Shown here: positions 55,803 through 64,000 of the stretch, piece after piece
How positions within the stretch are numbered: the stretch's first letter is position 1
Layout of the letters: every line of letters begins with the position of its first letter
Source of the DNA: an uncultured bacterium
Lineage (GTDB): Bacteria > Desulfobacterota > GWC2-55-46
Length of the DNA stretch: 64,000 bases
Assembly: GCA_905339405.1 (NCBI GenBank)
Contig: CAJPGC010000016.1
Coordinates: 1-64,000 of the forward strand
Direction of reading: 5' to 3'
The notes under the pieces: model-generated
Told to the model about the DNA's origin: nothing
Databases searched by the model: none
The model's input: the letters and a program-made list of their open reading frames with translations, nothing else
Program-made: the position numbers and the translations under genes

Positions 55803-57458
55803 ATGCAGTCATCCCTTTATACCGGAATAAGCGGCCTTAACGCCAACATGTCGAACCTCTCGGTCATCGGCAACAACATATCGAACGTCAACACAGTGGG
55901 CTTCAAGGGCAGCCGCGTCACCTTCGGCGACGTCCTGAGCCAGACTCTCTCCGGCGGGTCCGGTACGAACCAGATAGGTCTCGGCGTTCAGATGGGCAGC
56001 ATCCAGAAGGTCTTCAACCAGGGCGCGTTCGAGACGACCGGCAACACGCTGGACCTCGCCATCAGCGGCAACGGCTTCTACATGGTGACCGACCCGACCC
56101 TGAACACGACCTACTATTCCAGGGCCGGCCAGTTCTCCACCGACAAGGACGGCTTCATCACGAACCCCGAGGGTCTGAGACTCCAGGGCTACATGGCCAA
56201 TACCGCCGGGAACCTGCAGAACACCATCCAGGACCTCCAGCTCTCCACAAAGACCATCATGCCGAACGCCACGACGAGCGCGGTGCTTTACGCCAATTTG
56301 AACAATAACGCGCCGATAACCGGTTTTGCATTCACTTCCGGCACGAACGACCAGATAGCGTTCAACGTGGGAGGCACCGATTATACGGCGAGCCTCATAA
56401 CCGACGGCGGACTTGTTTCCGGCGGTGCCGCGACCGGCGACGAGGTGGCCTCAGCCATCAAGTCGGCGCTCCAGGCCCAGAACGGCAACAACGACACCTA
56501 TACCGTCGAATATGATGACCAGACCGGCATATTCACGATCGCCAACGATACCGGCAACGCAGCGGCCATAACAATCGATTGGAACGGGTCCAGCAGCCAG
56601 ACGCTCCTCGGCTACACCGGAGTAGCCTCTTCCAATATCGCCGTGAGCGCCAACGATTCAGCCGCGGCCAAAGTCGCTGGCGGGGCCTTCGACCTCAACG
56701 CGGCCGGAGACACCTCGAACTTCTCGACCCCGGTCACGGTTTACGACTCCCTCGGCAACGACCACGTCGTGACGCTGTACTTCAGGAAAGACAGCCTGGA
56801 TGCCACCGGCAACGCCTGGGAATGGTTCGGAGTGGTAGACGCAGCCGAATCGACGAGCGGGTCGACCGAGATACAGGCCCAGGGCTCTGTGACCTTCAAC
56901 ACCAGCGGAGCGCTGTACTCCGAAAGCGCGGTGACCTATCCCACCGGGGGCTTCAACTTCACAGGAGGCGCTCTCCAGAACCAGATGATATCCTTTGACT
57001 TCGGCACTTCCATCACCCAGGGCGGCACCGGGGCCGACGGAACGACCCAGGTCGACACCACTACCGGCGTAGGCAAGCTCATACAGGACGGCTACTCATC
57101 CGGCACCCTCCAGAGGGTAAGCGTCGACCAGGACGGAATTTTGAAGGGAATCTTCTCTAACGGCAACGACCTTGTCCTGGGCCAGGTCCTGCTGGCCGAT
57201 TTTTCGAGCCCAACCGGCCTCGAGAGCGCGGGCATGAACCTGTACAAGGAGACTTTTGACTCCGGCCAGCCTCTCATCGGCGGGGCGGGAAGCGCCGGAA
57301 GGGGCCTCATTAAGTCGAGCACCCTGGAGCTGTCGAACGTCGACATAGCCCGCGAGTTCGTTAACATGATAACCGCGCAGAGGGGCTTCCAGGCCAACTC
57401 GAAGATAATAACCACGACCGACGAGCTTCTGGCCGAGCTTGTGAACCTCAAGAGATAA
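55803..57458 (+). CDS. flgE: Flagellar hook protein FlgE
   Basis: A 551-residue hook subunit, longer than the enteric form (about 400) because of an inserted Thr/Asn/Gly-rich middle domain. N-terminal YTGISGLNANMSNLSVIGNN and C-terminal VDIAREFVNMITAQRGFQAN with NLKR end are conserved. A strong AGGAGG site precedes ATG 55803, and a terminator follows. Confidence 0.95.
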   Translation: MQSSLYTGISGLNANMSNLSVIGNNISNVNTVGFKGSRVTFGDVLSQTLSGGSGTNQIGLGVQMGSIQKVFNQGAFETTGNTLDLAISGNGFYMVTDPTLNTTYYSRAGQFSTDKDGFITNPEGLRLQGYMANTAGNLQNTIQDLQLSTKTIMPNATTSAVLYANLNNNAPITGFAFTSGTNDQIAFNVGGTDYTASLITDGGLVSGGAATGDEVASAIKSALQAQNGNNDTYTVEYDDQTGIFTIANDTGNAAAITIDWNGSSSQTLLGYTGVASSNIAVSANDSAAAKVAGGAFDLNAAGDTSNFSTPVTVYDSLGNDHVVTLYFRKDSLDATGNAWEWFGVVDAAESTSGSTEIQAQGSVTFNTSGALYSESAVTYPTGGFNFTGGALQNQMISFDFGTSITQGGTGADGTTQVDTTTGVGKLIQDGYSSGTLQRVSVDQDGILKGIFSNGNDLVLGQVLLADFSSPTGLESAGMNLYKETFDSGQPLIGGAGSAGRGLIKSSTLELSNVDIAREFVNMITAQRGFQANSKIITTTDELLAELVNLKR

Positions 57459-57480
57459 AACTGACCTGAACTGAGCAGCG

Positions 57481-57516
57481 AAAGGCGGGGGCCTGAAAAG
57501 CCCCCGCCTTTTTTTA
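57481..57516 (+). terminator. Terminator after flgE
   Basis: GGCGGGGGC and GCCCCCGCC pair across CTGAAAA, then seven T. It closes the fliK-flgDE unit. Confidence 0.9.
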
Positions 57517-57664
57517 TTTCCAAAGAATTTAGTCATTTTTCTGACGCCAACCCCTTCCAATATCTTGACCTCAGGGCGCAGCCCTGAAAGGCAAGGTCCT
57601 TGTCTCCGGCGATTTAATCAATACTTTCAGCTGGTTAGTTGCCATATGTAAACCCCGTCATCAT

Positions 57665-57681
57665 GTGGCACGGCCCTTGCA
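57665..57681 (+). promoter_or_regulatory. Sigma-54 promoter of fliL operon
   Basis: GTGGCACGGCCCTTGCA has GG and GC 12 bases apart. The predicted start is near 57692, 54 bases before fliL. The remaining 57517-57664 spacer shows nothing else. Confidence 0.85.
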
Positions 57682-57745
57682 AAAGCAATGTGCATCCGCG
57701 ACGCATACAGGCCTTATAGGGCCGCCAGAAAACAAGGAGGTAAGT

Positions 57746-58273
57746 ATGGCAGCTGAAGTAGAGAAAAAAGAGGAATCCACCGCCCCGGCCAAAAAGGGCA
57801 AGGGGCTGCTTATAGCGATAATCGCAGTTGCGATATTGGGAGCCGGAGCCGGGGCTTACTTTGTTTTCGGCGGCAAGGAAGGCGCGCCAGCGGCGGCCGA
57901 AGGACACGGAGCGACGGCTGAGGCTTCCGGGCAAGAAAGCGCACCAGCGGCACACGGAGAGCAGCCCCCCAAGGACACCATCTTCAACCTCGAGCCGTTT
58001 ATAGTGAACCTTCTGGACAACTCGGGCACCAGGTACCTGAAGCTCACGGTCAACCTCGAGCTCACGGAAGGGGCCAGCTCGGCCGACCTGAACGCCCAGT
58101 CTACCCAGATAAGGGACTCCCTCATCATACTCTTGAGCTCCAAGAGCTACACGGACATAGGCACGGTCGAGGGCAAGTACCTCATGAGGGACGAGATTGT
58201 GGCCAGGGTCAACCAGTTCCTCAAAAAAGGCAAGGTAAAGACGGCGTACTTCACCGAGTTCGTAATCCAGTAA
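57746..58273 (+). CDS. fliL: Flagellar basal body-associated protein FliL
   Basis: A 175-residue stator-linked membrane protein. One helix (about 20-40), an Ala/Glu-rich linker, and a periplasmic stomatin-like domain (NLEPFIVNLLDNSGTRYLKLT, NLELTEG..., LLSSKSYTDIGTVEGK, LVKFFITEF-like end). ATG 57746 follows AAGGAGG by a normal distance; an upstream in-frame GTG overlaps the promoter and is rejected. Confidence 0.94.
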   Translation: MAAEVEKKEESTAPAKKGKGLLIAIIAVAILGAGAGAYFVFGGKEGAPAAAEGHGATAEASGQESAPAAHGEQPPKDTIFNLEPFIVNLLDNSGTRYLKLTVNLELTEGASSADLNAQSTQIRDSLIILLSSKSYTDIGTVEGKYLMRDEIVARVNQFLKKGKVKTAYFTEFVIQ

Positions 58274-58286
58274 ACGGGACGGAACA

Positions 58287-59276
58287 ATGGCAGAGCAGAT
58301 ACTGACGCAGATAGAAGTCGACGCGCTCCTTCGCGGCCTTTCGAACGGCGACATAAAGACGGAGACCGAAAGGCCTGTCGAGGAGGATTACGGAGACGTC
58401 AAGCCCTACGACTTCGCCAGCCAGGACAGGGTCGTAAGGGGCAAGTTCCCCGCTCTGGAGATGATAAACGAGAAGTTCGCCAGGTCGCTTCGCAGCTCGG
58501 TGTTCAACCTACTGAGGCGCTCGGTGGACATCTTCTCCGAGGGCACCAGGACGGTGAAGTACGAGGAGTTCCTCCGTAACCTCCAGGTACCCTCGAGCCT
58601 CAACATATTCCAGCTCTATCCCTTCAGGGGCCACGGCCTTCTGGCCATCGACCCGTCGCTGGTATTCATAATCGTCGACAGCTACTTCGGCGGCGACGGC
58701 AGGTTCCACACCAGGATAGAGGGCAGGGACTTCACCAACGTCGAGCAGGCGGTTGTAAGGAAAGTCGTCGACGTCATCTTCCAGGAGATGAACGAGGTAT
58801 GGAAGTCGGTGCAGCCGGTTGACTTCAGGCTCACGAGGAGCGAGATGAACCCGCAGTTCGTGAACATCATCGGCCACAGCGAGCACGTCATCATATCCGC
58901 TTTCAGGATGGAGATCGAGTCGGCTTCCAACAGCTTTTTCTTCTGCCTGCCTTATTCGACCATCGAGCCCATAAGGGACAAGCTCCTCGGCACGCAGAGG
59001 ATAGACGCGACCGAGGTGGACACGAAGTGGACGGAAAACCTCAAGGAGCAGTTCTGCGGCGTCTCCCTGCAGCTTGGAGCAGATATTGGAAAGGCCGAGA
59101 TAAGCGTGAACGACCTCATGGGGCTCAAGGTCGGCGACATAATCCAGCTCGACAGGAAGGCCAAGGAGTTCCTCGAGGTCAGCATTGAGGGGATCCCGAG
59201 GCTCCTGGCGAAGCCGGGAGTGATGGACAGCCAGTACGCGGTAAAGGTGATGGACCTCATAAGGGAAAGGGGTTAG
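58287..59276 (+). CDS. fliM: Flagellar motor switch protein FliM
   Basis: A 329-residue C-ring protein binding CheY-P. N-terminal CheY-binding LTQIEVDALLRGL, a middle domain with FQLYPFRGHGLLAIDPSLVF, and a C-terminal SpoA domain (GKAEISVNDLMGLKVGDIIQLD). It is second in the fliL unit. Confidence 0.95.
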   Translation: MAEQILTQIEVDALLRGLSNGDIKTETERPVEEDYGDVKPYDFASQDRVVRGKFPALEMINEKFARSLRSSVFNLLRRSVDIFSEGTRTVKYEEFLRNLQVPSSLNIFQLYPFRGHGLLAIDPSLVFIIVDSYFGGDGRFHTRIEGRDFTNVEQAVVRKVVDVIFQEMNEVWKSVQPVDFRLTRSEMNPQFVNIIGHSEHVIISAFRMEIESASNSFFFCLPYSTIEPIRDKLLGTQRIDATEVDTKWTENLKEQFCGVSLQLGADIGKAEISVNDLMGLKVGDIIQLDRKAKEFLEVSIEGIPRLLAKPGVMDSQYAVKVMDLIRERG

Positions 59277-59278
59277 AG

Positions 59279-59740
59279 ATGAGCGAAGAGATGAATATGC
59301 AGGGCGGCAATTCGATAGACGACCAGTGGGGCGCGGCGTTCGCCGAAGAGAAACAGGCCCAGGAAAAGATACAGGAAAAGGCCCCGGCAGCGCCTCAGGC
59401 GCAGCCCCAGGCTCAGAAAAGGGACGTCGTCGTAAGGCCAGCGAGCTTCGGCAGCGTGAAAAGCGAAAGCAACGGCCAGATAGGCAACATGGATATGGTT
59501 TTAGACATACCCCTTTCGGTTTCGGTTGAACTGGGCAGGGCGAGGATGATGGTCAAGGACCTCCTGCAGCTCAGCCAGGGCGCGGTGGTCGAGCTCGAAA
59601 AGCTCGCCGGCGAGCCGATGGAGATACTCGTGAACGGCAGGCTCATCGCCAGGGGAGAGGCTGTAGTCGTAAATGAAAAATTCGGCGTGAAGCTCACCGA
59701 CATCGTAAGCCCGGCCGAAAGGATAAACAGGCTGAAATGA
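59279..59740 (+). CDS. fliN: Flagellar motor switch protein FliN
   Basis: A 153-residue C-ring protein. The N-terminal 65 residues are Gln/Ala/Glu-rich and disordered; the C-terminal SpoA domain (SVELGRARMMVKDLLQLSQGA, VNEKFGVKLTDIVSPAERI) is complete. It overlaps fliO by 4 bases. Confidence 0.94.
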   Translation: MSEEMNMQGGNSIDDQWGAAFAEEKQAQEKIQEKAPAAPQAQPQAQKRDVVVRPASFGSVKSESNGQIGNMDMVLDIPLSVSVELGRARMMVKDLLQLSQGAVVELEKLAGEPMEILVNGRLIARGEAVVVNEKFGVKLTDIVSPAERINRLK

Positions 59741-60087
59741 CCGACTCTTACCTGTACCTCCTCGTAAAATCCATACTGACCCTGCTGTTCGTGCTCGGAC
59801 TCATGGGGGCCGCTCTCTACGCCCTGAGGCTGTACATGAGAAAGTCCGGCAAGAGCGCCCCGAAAGGCGCGAAGGCGCCGGTGAGGGTCATCACGACGGC
59901 GTTCATGGGGCCCAAGAGGAACATAGCGGTCGTGGAGGTGGCAGGAGAGGTGCTGGTCTTGGGTCTTACCCCGCAGTCGATAACTTTCCTTACGAAGGTC
60001 GAGGACTCCGGGGCCAAAGAAGAGCTCAAAAAATTAGGCGAAAACAGGAAAAGGCCGCTTCTCGGGCTCCTGCAGGGCGGCATATAA
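59737..60087 (+). CDS. fliO: Flagellar biosynthesis protein FliO
   Basis: A 116-residue membrane protein that helps assemble FliP in the export gate. One helix (about 8-28), then a short cytoplasmic domain with KRNIAVVEVAGEVLVLGLTP characteristic of FliO. Confidence 0.88.
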   Translation: MTDSYLYLLVKSILTLLFVLGLMGAALYALRLYMRKSGKSAPKGAKAPVRVITTAFMGPKRNIAVVEVAGEVLVLGLTPQSITFLTKVEDSGAKEELKKLGENRKRPLLGLLQGGI

Positions 60088-60090
60088 GAG

Positions 60091-60846
60091 ATGAAAAGAA
60101 CCGGGTTCAAAATATTATTGACTGCAATTATGGTATCGGCAGCCGGGAGCGCTTTCGCCGCGGACGCGGTAGGCCTTCCGAATGTCAGCCTGACGTTAGG
60201 CGGGGAAAACTCACCCCAGGGGCTTGCGACCGCAATCCAGATAGTACTTCTCCTCACGGTCTTGACCCTCGCTCCCGCTATCCTGCTCATGATGACCTCG
60301 TTCACGAGGCTCATCATCGTCTTCTCCCTTCTGAGGCAGGCCCTCGGGGTGCAGCAGGCCCCGCCTAACCAGGTGCTCATCGGACTTTCGCTGTTCCTTA
60401 CTTTTTTCATAATGTCGCCGGCGTTCACAAAGATAAACACCACGGCCCTGCAGCCTTATATGCAGGGCGCGATCACGCAGGACGCGGCCCTCACCGGGGC
60501 CCTTGAGCCGCTCCGCGAATTCATGCTCAAGAACACGAGGGAGAAGGACATGGAGCTGTTTTTGAAGCTCTCGAAGTCCGAGGCCCCCAAGGTAAAGTCC
60601 GACATCCCGACGCTGGCCTTGATACCGGCGTTCGTTACAAGCGAACTGAAGACCGCGTTCCAGATAGGCTTTCTCATCTACCTGCCGTTCCTTGTCATAG
60701 ACATGGTGGTCGCGAGCGTCCTCATGTCGATGGGCATGATGATGCTGCCGCCGGTAATGGTCTCAATGCCGTTCAAACTCATGCTCTTCGTGCTGGTCGA
60801 CGGGTGGTATCTCCTGGTCGGCTCGCTCGTGCAGAGCTTCGGTTAG
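60091..60846 (+). CDS. fliP: Flagellar export gate protein FliP
   Basis: A 251-residue gate subunit. N-terminal signal, then [20 protein letters not shown]-like block [20 protein letters not shown] and the C-terminal [20 protein letters not shown] typical of FliP. Confidence 0.96.
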   Translation: MKRTGFKILLTAIMVSAAGSAFAADAVGLPNVSLTLGGENSPQGLATAIQIVLLLTVLTLAPAILLMMTSFTRLIIVFSLLRQALGVQQAPPNQVLIGLSLFLTFFIMSPAFTKINTTALQPYMQGAITQDAALTGALEPLREFMLKNTREKDMELFLKLSKSEAPKVKSDIPTLALIPAFVTSELKTAFQIGFLIYLPFLVIDMVVASVLMSMGMMMLPPVMVSMPFKLMLFVLVDGWYLLVGSLVQSFG

Positions 60847-60855
60847 GAGAGGGCG

Positions 60856-61125
60856 ATGACCCCTGAATTCGTTACAGCCATAGGCAAGGAGACGATAGAG
60901 GTGATCCTGCTGGTCTCGGCGCCTGTTCTCATAGCCGGAATGGTCATAGGCCTCCTCATAAGCGTTTTCCAGGCTGTCACGCAGATACAGGAGATGACCC
61001 TTACGTTCGTGCCCAAGATAATAGTCGTCTTCCTGGTGCTGCTGGCCCTGGCCCCCTGGATGATGGAGATAATGCTCAAGTACACGAGCGACATATTCAC
61101 AAATATACCCAACTACATCAGGTAA
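60856..61125 (+). CDS. fliQ: Flagellar export gate protein FliQ
   Basis: An 89-residue two-helix gate subunit with ISVFQAVTQIQEMTLTFVPK. 11 of its 13 isoleucines are encoded by ATA, a good example of the window-wide codon bias. Confidence 0.95.
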   Translation: MTPEFVTAIGKETIEVILLVSAPVLIAGMVIGLLISVFQAVTQIQEMTLTFVPKIIVVFLVLLALAPWMMEIMLKYTSDIFTNIPNYIR

Positions 61126-61896
61126 ATGGACATAACACACTACATGCTGGCCAACTATTCGACCTTCATCTTCGTGCTCGCGCGCACCGGGTCGATAATG
61201 ATGACGGCTCCCATATTCGGGGCGTTCAACATCCCCATGCAGGTGAAGCTCGGCCTCACGCTTCTGCTCGCGCTCCTGCTTACGCCGCTCGCCCCGGTTG
61301 TGGCCGCCCCTCAGACGCTCACCGGCATAGTTTTGAGCCTTGCGGCGGAAGTCATGATAGGCGCGGCCATAGGGCTTGCCATAAAGTTCGTCTTCACCGG
61401 CATAGAGTACGCGGGCCAGGTGGCGAGCTTCCAGATGGGTATAGGCATGGCGAGCGCGTACGACCCGATCAACAGCGCGCAGGTCACAGTTCTCGGCAAG
61501 CTTCTGAGCATACTGACGCTCCTCATCTTCCTGACGGTCAACGGCCACCTCATGGTCATAATGGCCCTGAAGAAGAGCTTCGACGTGATACCCCCTTACG
61601 GCTTCACTCTCTCTGGAACCCTGATGGACAGCCTTATCGTTTTCTCAAGGGAGATATTCATACTGGGCCTCAAGTTCGCGGCCCCCGTCGTGGCGATACT
61701 CATCTTCGTCAATGTGGCCATGGGCATAATGGCCAGGACCGTCCCACAGCTCAACATGTTCGCAATCGGCTTCGCCGTGACCATATCGGTGGGCTTCGTG
61801 ATGATACTCATCTCCCTCCCTGTATTCGAGGACGCCGCGATAAGCGTCTTCGAGCGCATGTGGCAGGGCGTCGATAATCTTTTGAGGGTAATGTAA
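61126..61896 (+). CDS. fliR: Flagellar export gate protein FliR
   Basis: A 256-residue six-helix gate subunit; blocks GIEYAGQVASFQMGIGMASA and ARTVPQLNMFAIGFAVTISV are conserved. It abuts fliQ with no spacer and shares its stop with the flhB start. Confidence 0.95.
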   Translation: MDITHYMLANYSTFIFVLARTGSIMMTAPIFGAFNIPMQVKLGLTLLLALLLTPLAPVVAAPQTLTGIVLSLAAEVMIGAAIGLAIKFVFTGIEYAGQVASFQMGIGMASAYDPINSAQVTVLGKLLSILTLLIFLTVNGHLMVIMALKKSFDVIPPYGFTLSGTLMDSLIVFSREIFILGLKFAAPVVAILIFVNVAMGIMARTVPQLNMFAIGFAVTISVGFVMILISLPVFEDAAISVFERMWQGVDNLLRVM

Positions 61897-62951
61897 TGGC
61901 CGACAACGACCAGGAACGCACAGAACAAGCAACATCGCGCAGGCGGGACCAGGCCCGCCAGGAAGGCAACTTCGCCACCTCGAAGGAGGTCTCTACCCTT
62001 TTCATGGTGGGCGCGGGCGTCCTTGTCCTGTACTTTTCAGGCCTCTGGATGTTCTCCGGGCTTGCCGACGTCATGAGGAAGTGCTTCCACCTCTACAGGG
62101 GCGAGCTCACCGTGAAGGAGCTCCATACCATATTCAAGGACCTCTCCTTCAGCTTTCTCATGATAATCGCACCGGCGCTCCTCATACCCATACTGGGCGC
62201 GATATCCTACGTCCTCCAGAACGGCATCAACTTCACCGCAAAGCCGCTTACTCCGGACTTCAAGAAGATAGACCCGCTGTCCGGCTTCAAGAAGATAGTC
62301 TCGATAAACGCACTGGCGGAGCTCGTCAAATCCGTCCTCAAGATATCCATCCTCACTTACGTCGTCTTCGTGAACGTCAAGAAGGAATGGATGAACATGC
62401 CCATGCTCATCGACATGGACGTCGTGGCCTCGACGGCCTATATCGCCCAGGTCAGCTTCACTATCATGGTCAAGACGGTGTGGGTGCTCGTCGTCATAGC
62501 GGTCCTGGACTTCGCCTACCAGAAGTGGAACTTCGAGAAGGGCCTCAGGATGAGCAAGGAAGAGATTAAAGAGGAAATGAAGGAGACCGAGGGAGACCCC
62601 ATCATCAAGGCCAGGATCAAGTCCATGCAGAGGGAGATGGCCAGGAAGAGGATGATGGCTGACGTCCCCAAGGCCGACGTCGTAGTCACGAACCCGACGC
62701 ACATAGCCGTTGCCATCAGGTACGACAGGTCCAAGGGCAACGCCCCAATCGTCGTAGCCAAGGGCGCGGGCCATGTGGCGGAGAAGATAAGGGAGATCGC
62801 CAGGAAACACGGCGTTCCGGTCCTGGAGAACAAGCCGCTTGCCAGGACGCTTTACAAGACTGTAAAGATAGGGATGGAAATACCGGCAAGCCTTTACAAG
62901 GCGGTGGCAGAGGTGCTCGCCTATGTATACAAGCTGAGGAAGAGGAAATAA
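61896..62951 (+). CDS. flhB: Flagellar export switch protein FlhB
   Basis: A 351-residue gate protein that switches export from rod/hook to filament substrates. Four N-terminal helices, then a cytoplasmic domain with the autocleavage site NPTH at 266-269 intact. The N-terminus ERTEQATSRRRDQARQEGNF is typical. Confidence 0.96.
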   Translation: MADNDQERTEQATSRRRDQARQEGNFATSKEVSTLFMVGAGVLVLYFSGLWMFSGLADVMRKCFHLYRGELTVKELHTIFKDLSFSFLMIIAPALLIPILGAISYVLQNGINFTAKPLTPDFKKIDPLSGFKKIVSINALAELVKSVLKISILTYVVFVNVKKEWMNMPMLIDMDVVASTAYIAQVSFTIMVKTVWVLVVIAVLDFAYQKWNFEKGLRMSKEEIKEEMKETEGDPIIKARIKSMQREMARKRMMADVPKADVVVTNPTHIAVAIRYDRSKGNAPIVVAKGAGHVAEKIREIARKHGVPVLENKPLARTLYKTVKIGMEIPASLYKAVAEVLAYVYKLRKRK

Positions 62952-62954
62952 GAG

Positions 62955-64000
62955 ATGGCGGGAATAATGGACACAGCCATATTCAAGAGAGGGACCGACC
63001 TGGTGCTGCCTCTGGGCATAGTGGGGATACTGTTCGTTATGATCCTCCCCATGCCGCCGCTGTTGCTCGACCTTTTCCTTACTTTCAACATAACGGCTTC
63101 GATAATCATCCTGCTGGTGGCCGTATACGTCAAGAAGCCGCTGGATTTCTCGACGTTCCCGATACTGCTGCTGGTCACGACGCTTTTCAGGCTCTCGCTG
63201 AACGTCGCTTCCACGAGGCTCATCCTGCTGCACGGCGCGGAAGGGCCGGAAGCGGCTGGCGAGGTCATAAGGTCGTTCGGAAACTTCGTCGTGGGCGGCA
63301 ACTATGCCGTCGGCTTCGTCGTCTTCGCCATACTCGTCCTCATAAACTTCATGGTCATAACGAAAGGCGCCGGGCGCATAGCCGAGGTGGCCGCCAGGTT
63401 CACCCTTGACGCAATGCCCGGCAAGCAGATGGCCATAGACGCCGACCTCAACGCCGGCCTCATTGGCGACGAGGAAGCCAGGAAGAGAAGGAAGGACGTT
63501 GCCCTTGAGGCCGACTTCTACGGAGCCATGGACGGCGCAAGCAAATTCGTCAGGGGAGACGCCGTAGCTGGCATTCTCATTACCGTAATAAACATCGTAG
63601 GCGGCATCATCATAGGCGTCCTGCAGCAGGGCCTTCCGGTGGCTGATGCCGCGGGCACGTACACGCTCCTTACGGTCGGCGACGGCCTCGTGGCGCAGAT
63701 ACCCGCCCTCGTCATCTCGACCGCCGCAGGTATCGTGGTCTCGAACGTCAACTCAGGCTCGGGCCTCTCCGAGAGCATCGGCAAGCAGTTCGTCCTGAAC
63801 CCCAAGCCGATACTCATCGCCTCTGGCATCCTCTTCGTCTTCGGTCTCATTCCCGGCCTGCCGCACGTGGCTTTCCTCGTCCTTTCGATAGCCACAGGCG
63901 CGGTAGGCTACCTCGTCTACAAGAACGCAGAGGCGAAGGAAGCACAGGAGATATCCGAGAGGGAAAAAGCAGCTAAACCCGCGCCGAAAAAAGAAGGCGT
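62955..64000 (+). CDS. flhA: Flagellar export gate protein FlhA (partial)
   Basis: The first 348 codons of FlhA, cut by the window end (normal length about 690). It holds the eight-helix membrane part and the FHIPEP-signature region ([40 protein letters not shown]). The start ATG lies 4 bases after the flhB stop. Confidence 0.96.
   Translation, partial: MAGIMDTAIFKRGTDLVLPLGIVGILFVMILPMPPLLLDLFLTFNITASIIILLVAVYVKKPLDFSTFPILLLVTTLFRLSLNVASTRLILLHGAEGPEAAGEVIRSFGNFVVGGNYAVGFVVFAILVLINFMVITKGAGRIAEVAARFTLDAMPGKQMAIDADLNAGLIGDEEARKRRKDVALEADFYGAMDGASKFVRGDAVAGILITVINIVGGIIIGVLQQGLPVADAAGTYTLLTVGDGLVAQIPALVISTAAGIVVSNVNSGSGLSESIGKQFVLNPKPILIASGILFVFGLIPGLPHVAFLVLSIATGAVGYLVYKNAEAKEAQEISEREKAAKPAPKKEG

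Noticed and set aside
62037-63233. 398-codon open frame on the minus strand
   Set aside because: It lies over flhB and flhA, with His/Asp/Glu-rich composition typical of antisense reading of GC-rich genes.

Overview
The window looks like chromosome from a Gram-negative, motile, GC-rich bacterium, most likely deltaproteobacterial (Desulfobacterota-like). The reasons are the rplU-rpmA-obgE-proB-proA order, a flagellar operon run by a NtrC-type pair (FlrB/FlrC-like) with sigma-54 promoters, periplasmic adaptor exporters, a lipid-A-type glycosyltransferase, and an anaerobe-type A-type flavoprotein plus ferritin-like protein. The lineage is inferred from gene content only. Codon use is striking: ATA is the main isoleucine codon and AGG is very common for arginine, despite the high G+C.

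Region by region. 1-3,000: a Gln-rich periplasmic protein followed by three tandem hairpins, a DUF3108 protein and an MFS transporter. 3,060-7,535: L21, L27, ObgE and the proline-synthesis pair ProB/ProA. 7,627-12,364: a DUF4388 protein, a large Rossmann/GAF/degenerate-GGDEF signalling protein, molybdopterin genes (moaD, moaE, mogA/moaB) and two tiny proteins. 12,486-20,523 (minus strand): proline dehydrogenase, a COG2403-type GTPase, a PAP2-ArnT fusion, a class III aminotransferase, a triple-repeat Cys-rich mini-protein, a ferritin-like protein and an aldehyde dehydrogenase. 20,640-22,962: a CRP-like palindrome, an SH3-like protein, tRNA-Gly(CCC), a 41-residue membrane protein, an orphan gene and dut. 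23,070-34,531: a MacAB-like exporter, a PAS-rich histidine kinase, a periplasmic protein, a lytic transglycosylase and a second (HlyD/ABC-2) exporter. 34,616-37,433: FprA flavoprotein, YjbQ-family protein and a frameshifted nupC.

37,438-39,136 is an AT-rich island with two unrecognised genes, bracketed by near-identical inverted copies of a dispersed repeat. It is the clearest foreign segment and the best candidate for something undescribed. After a peptidase (39,148-40,281) the rest is a flagellar cluster: an NtrC-type regulator, an AMIN-like/TPR secreted protein, an FlrB/FlrC pair, flgBC-fliEFGHIJ, a MotE-like chaperone, fliK-flgDE, fliLMNOPQR, flhB and the start of flhA, which runs off the window. 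Four sigma-54 (-24/-12) promoters punctuate it, upstream of the TPR gene, flgB, fliK and fliL. The FlrC-like activator encoded inside the cluster probably drives these hook-basal-body operons.
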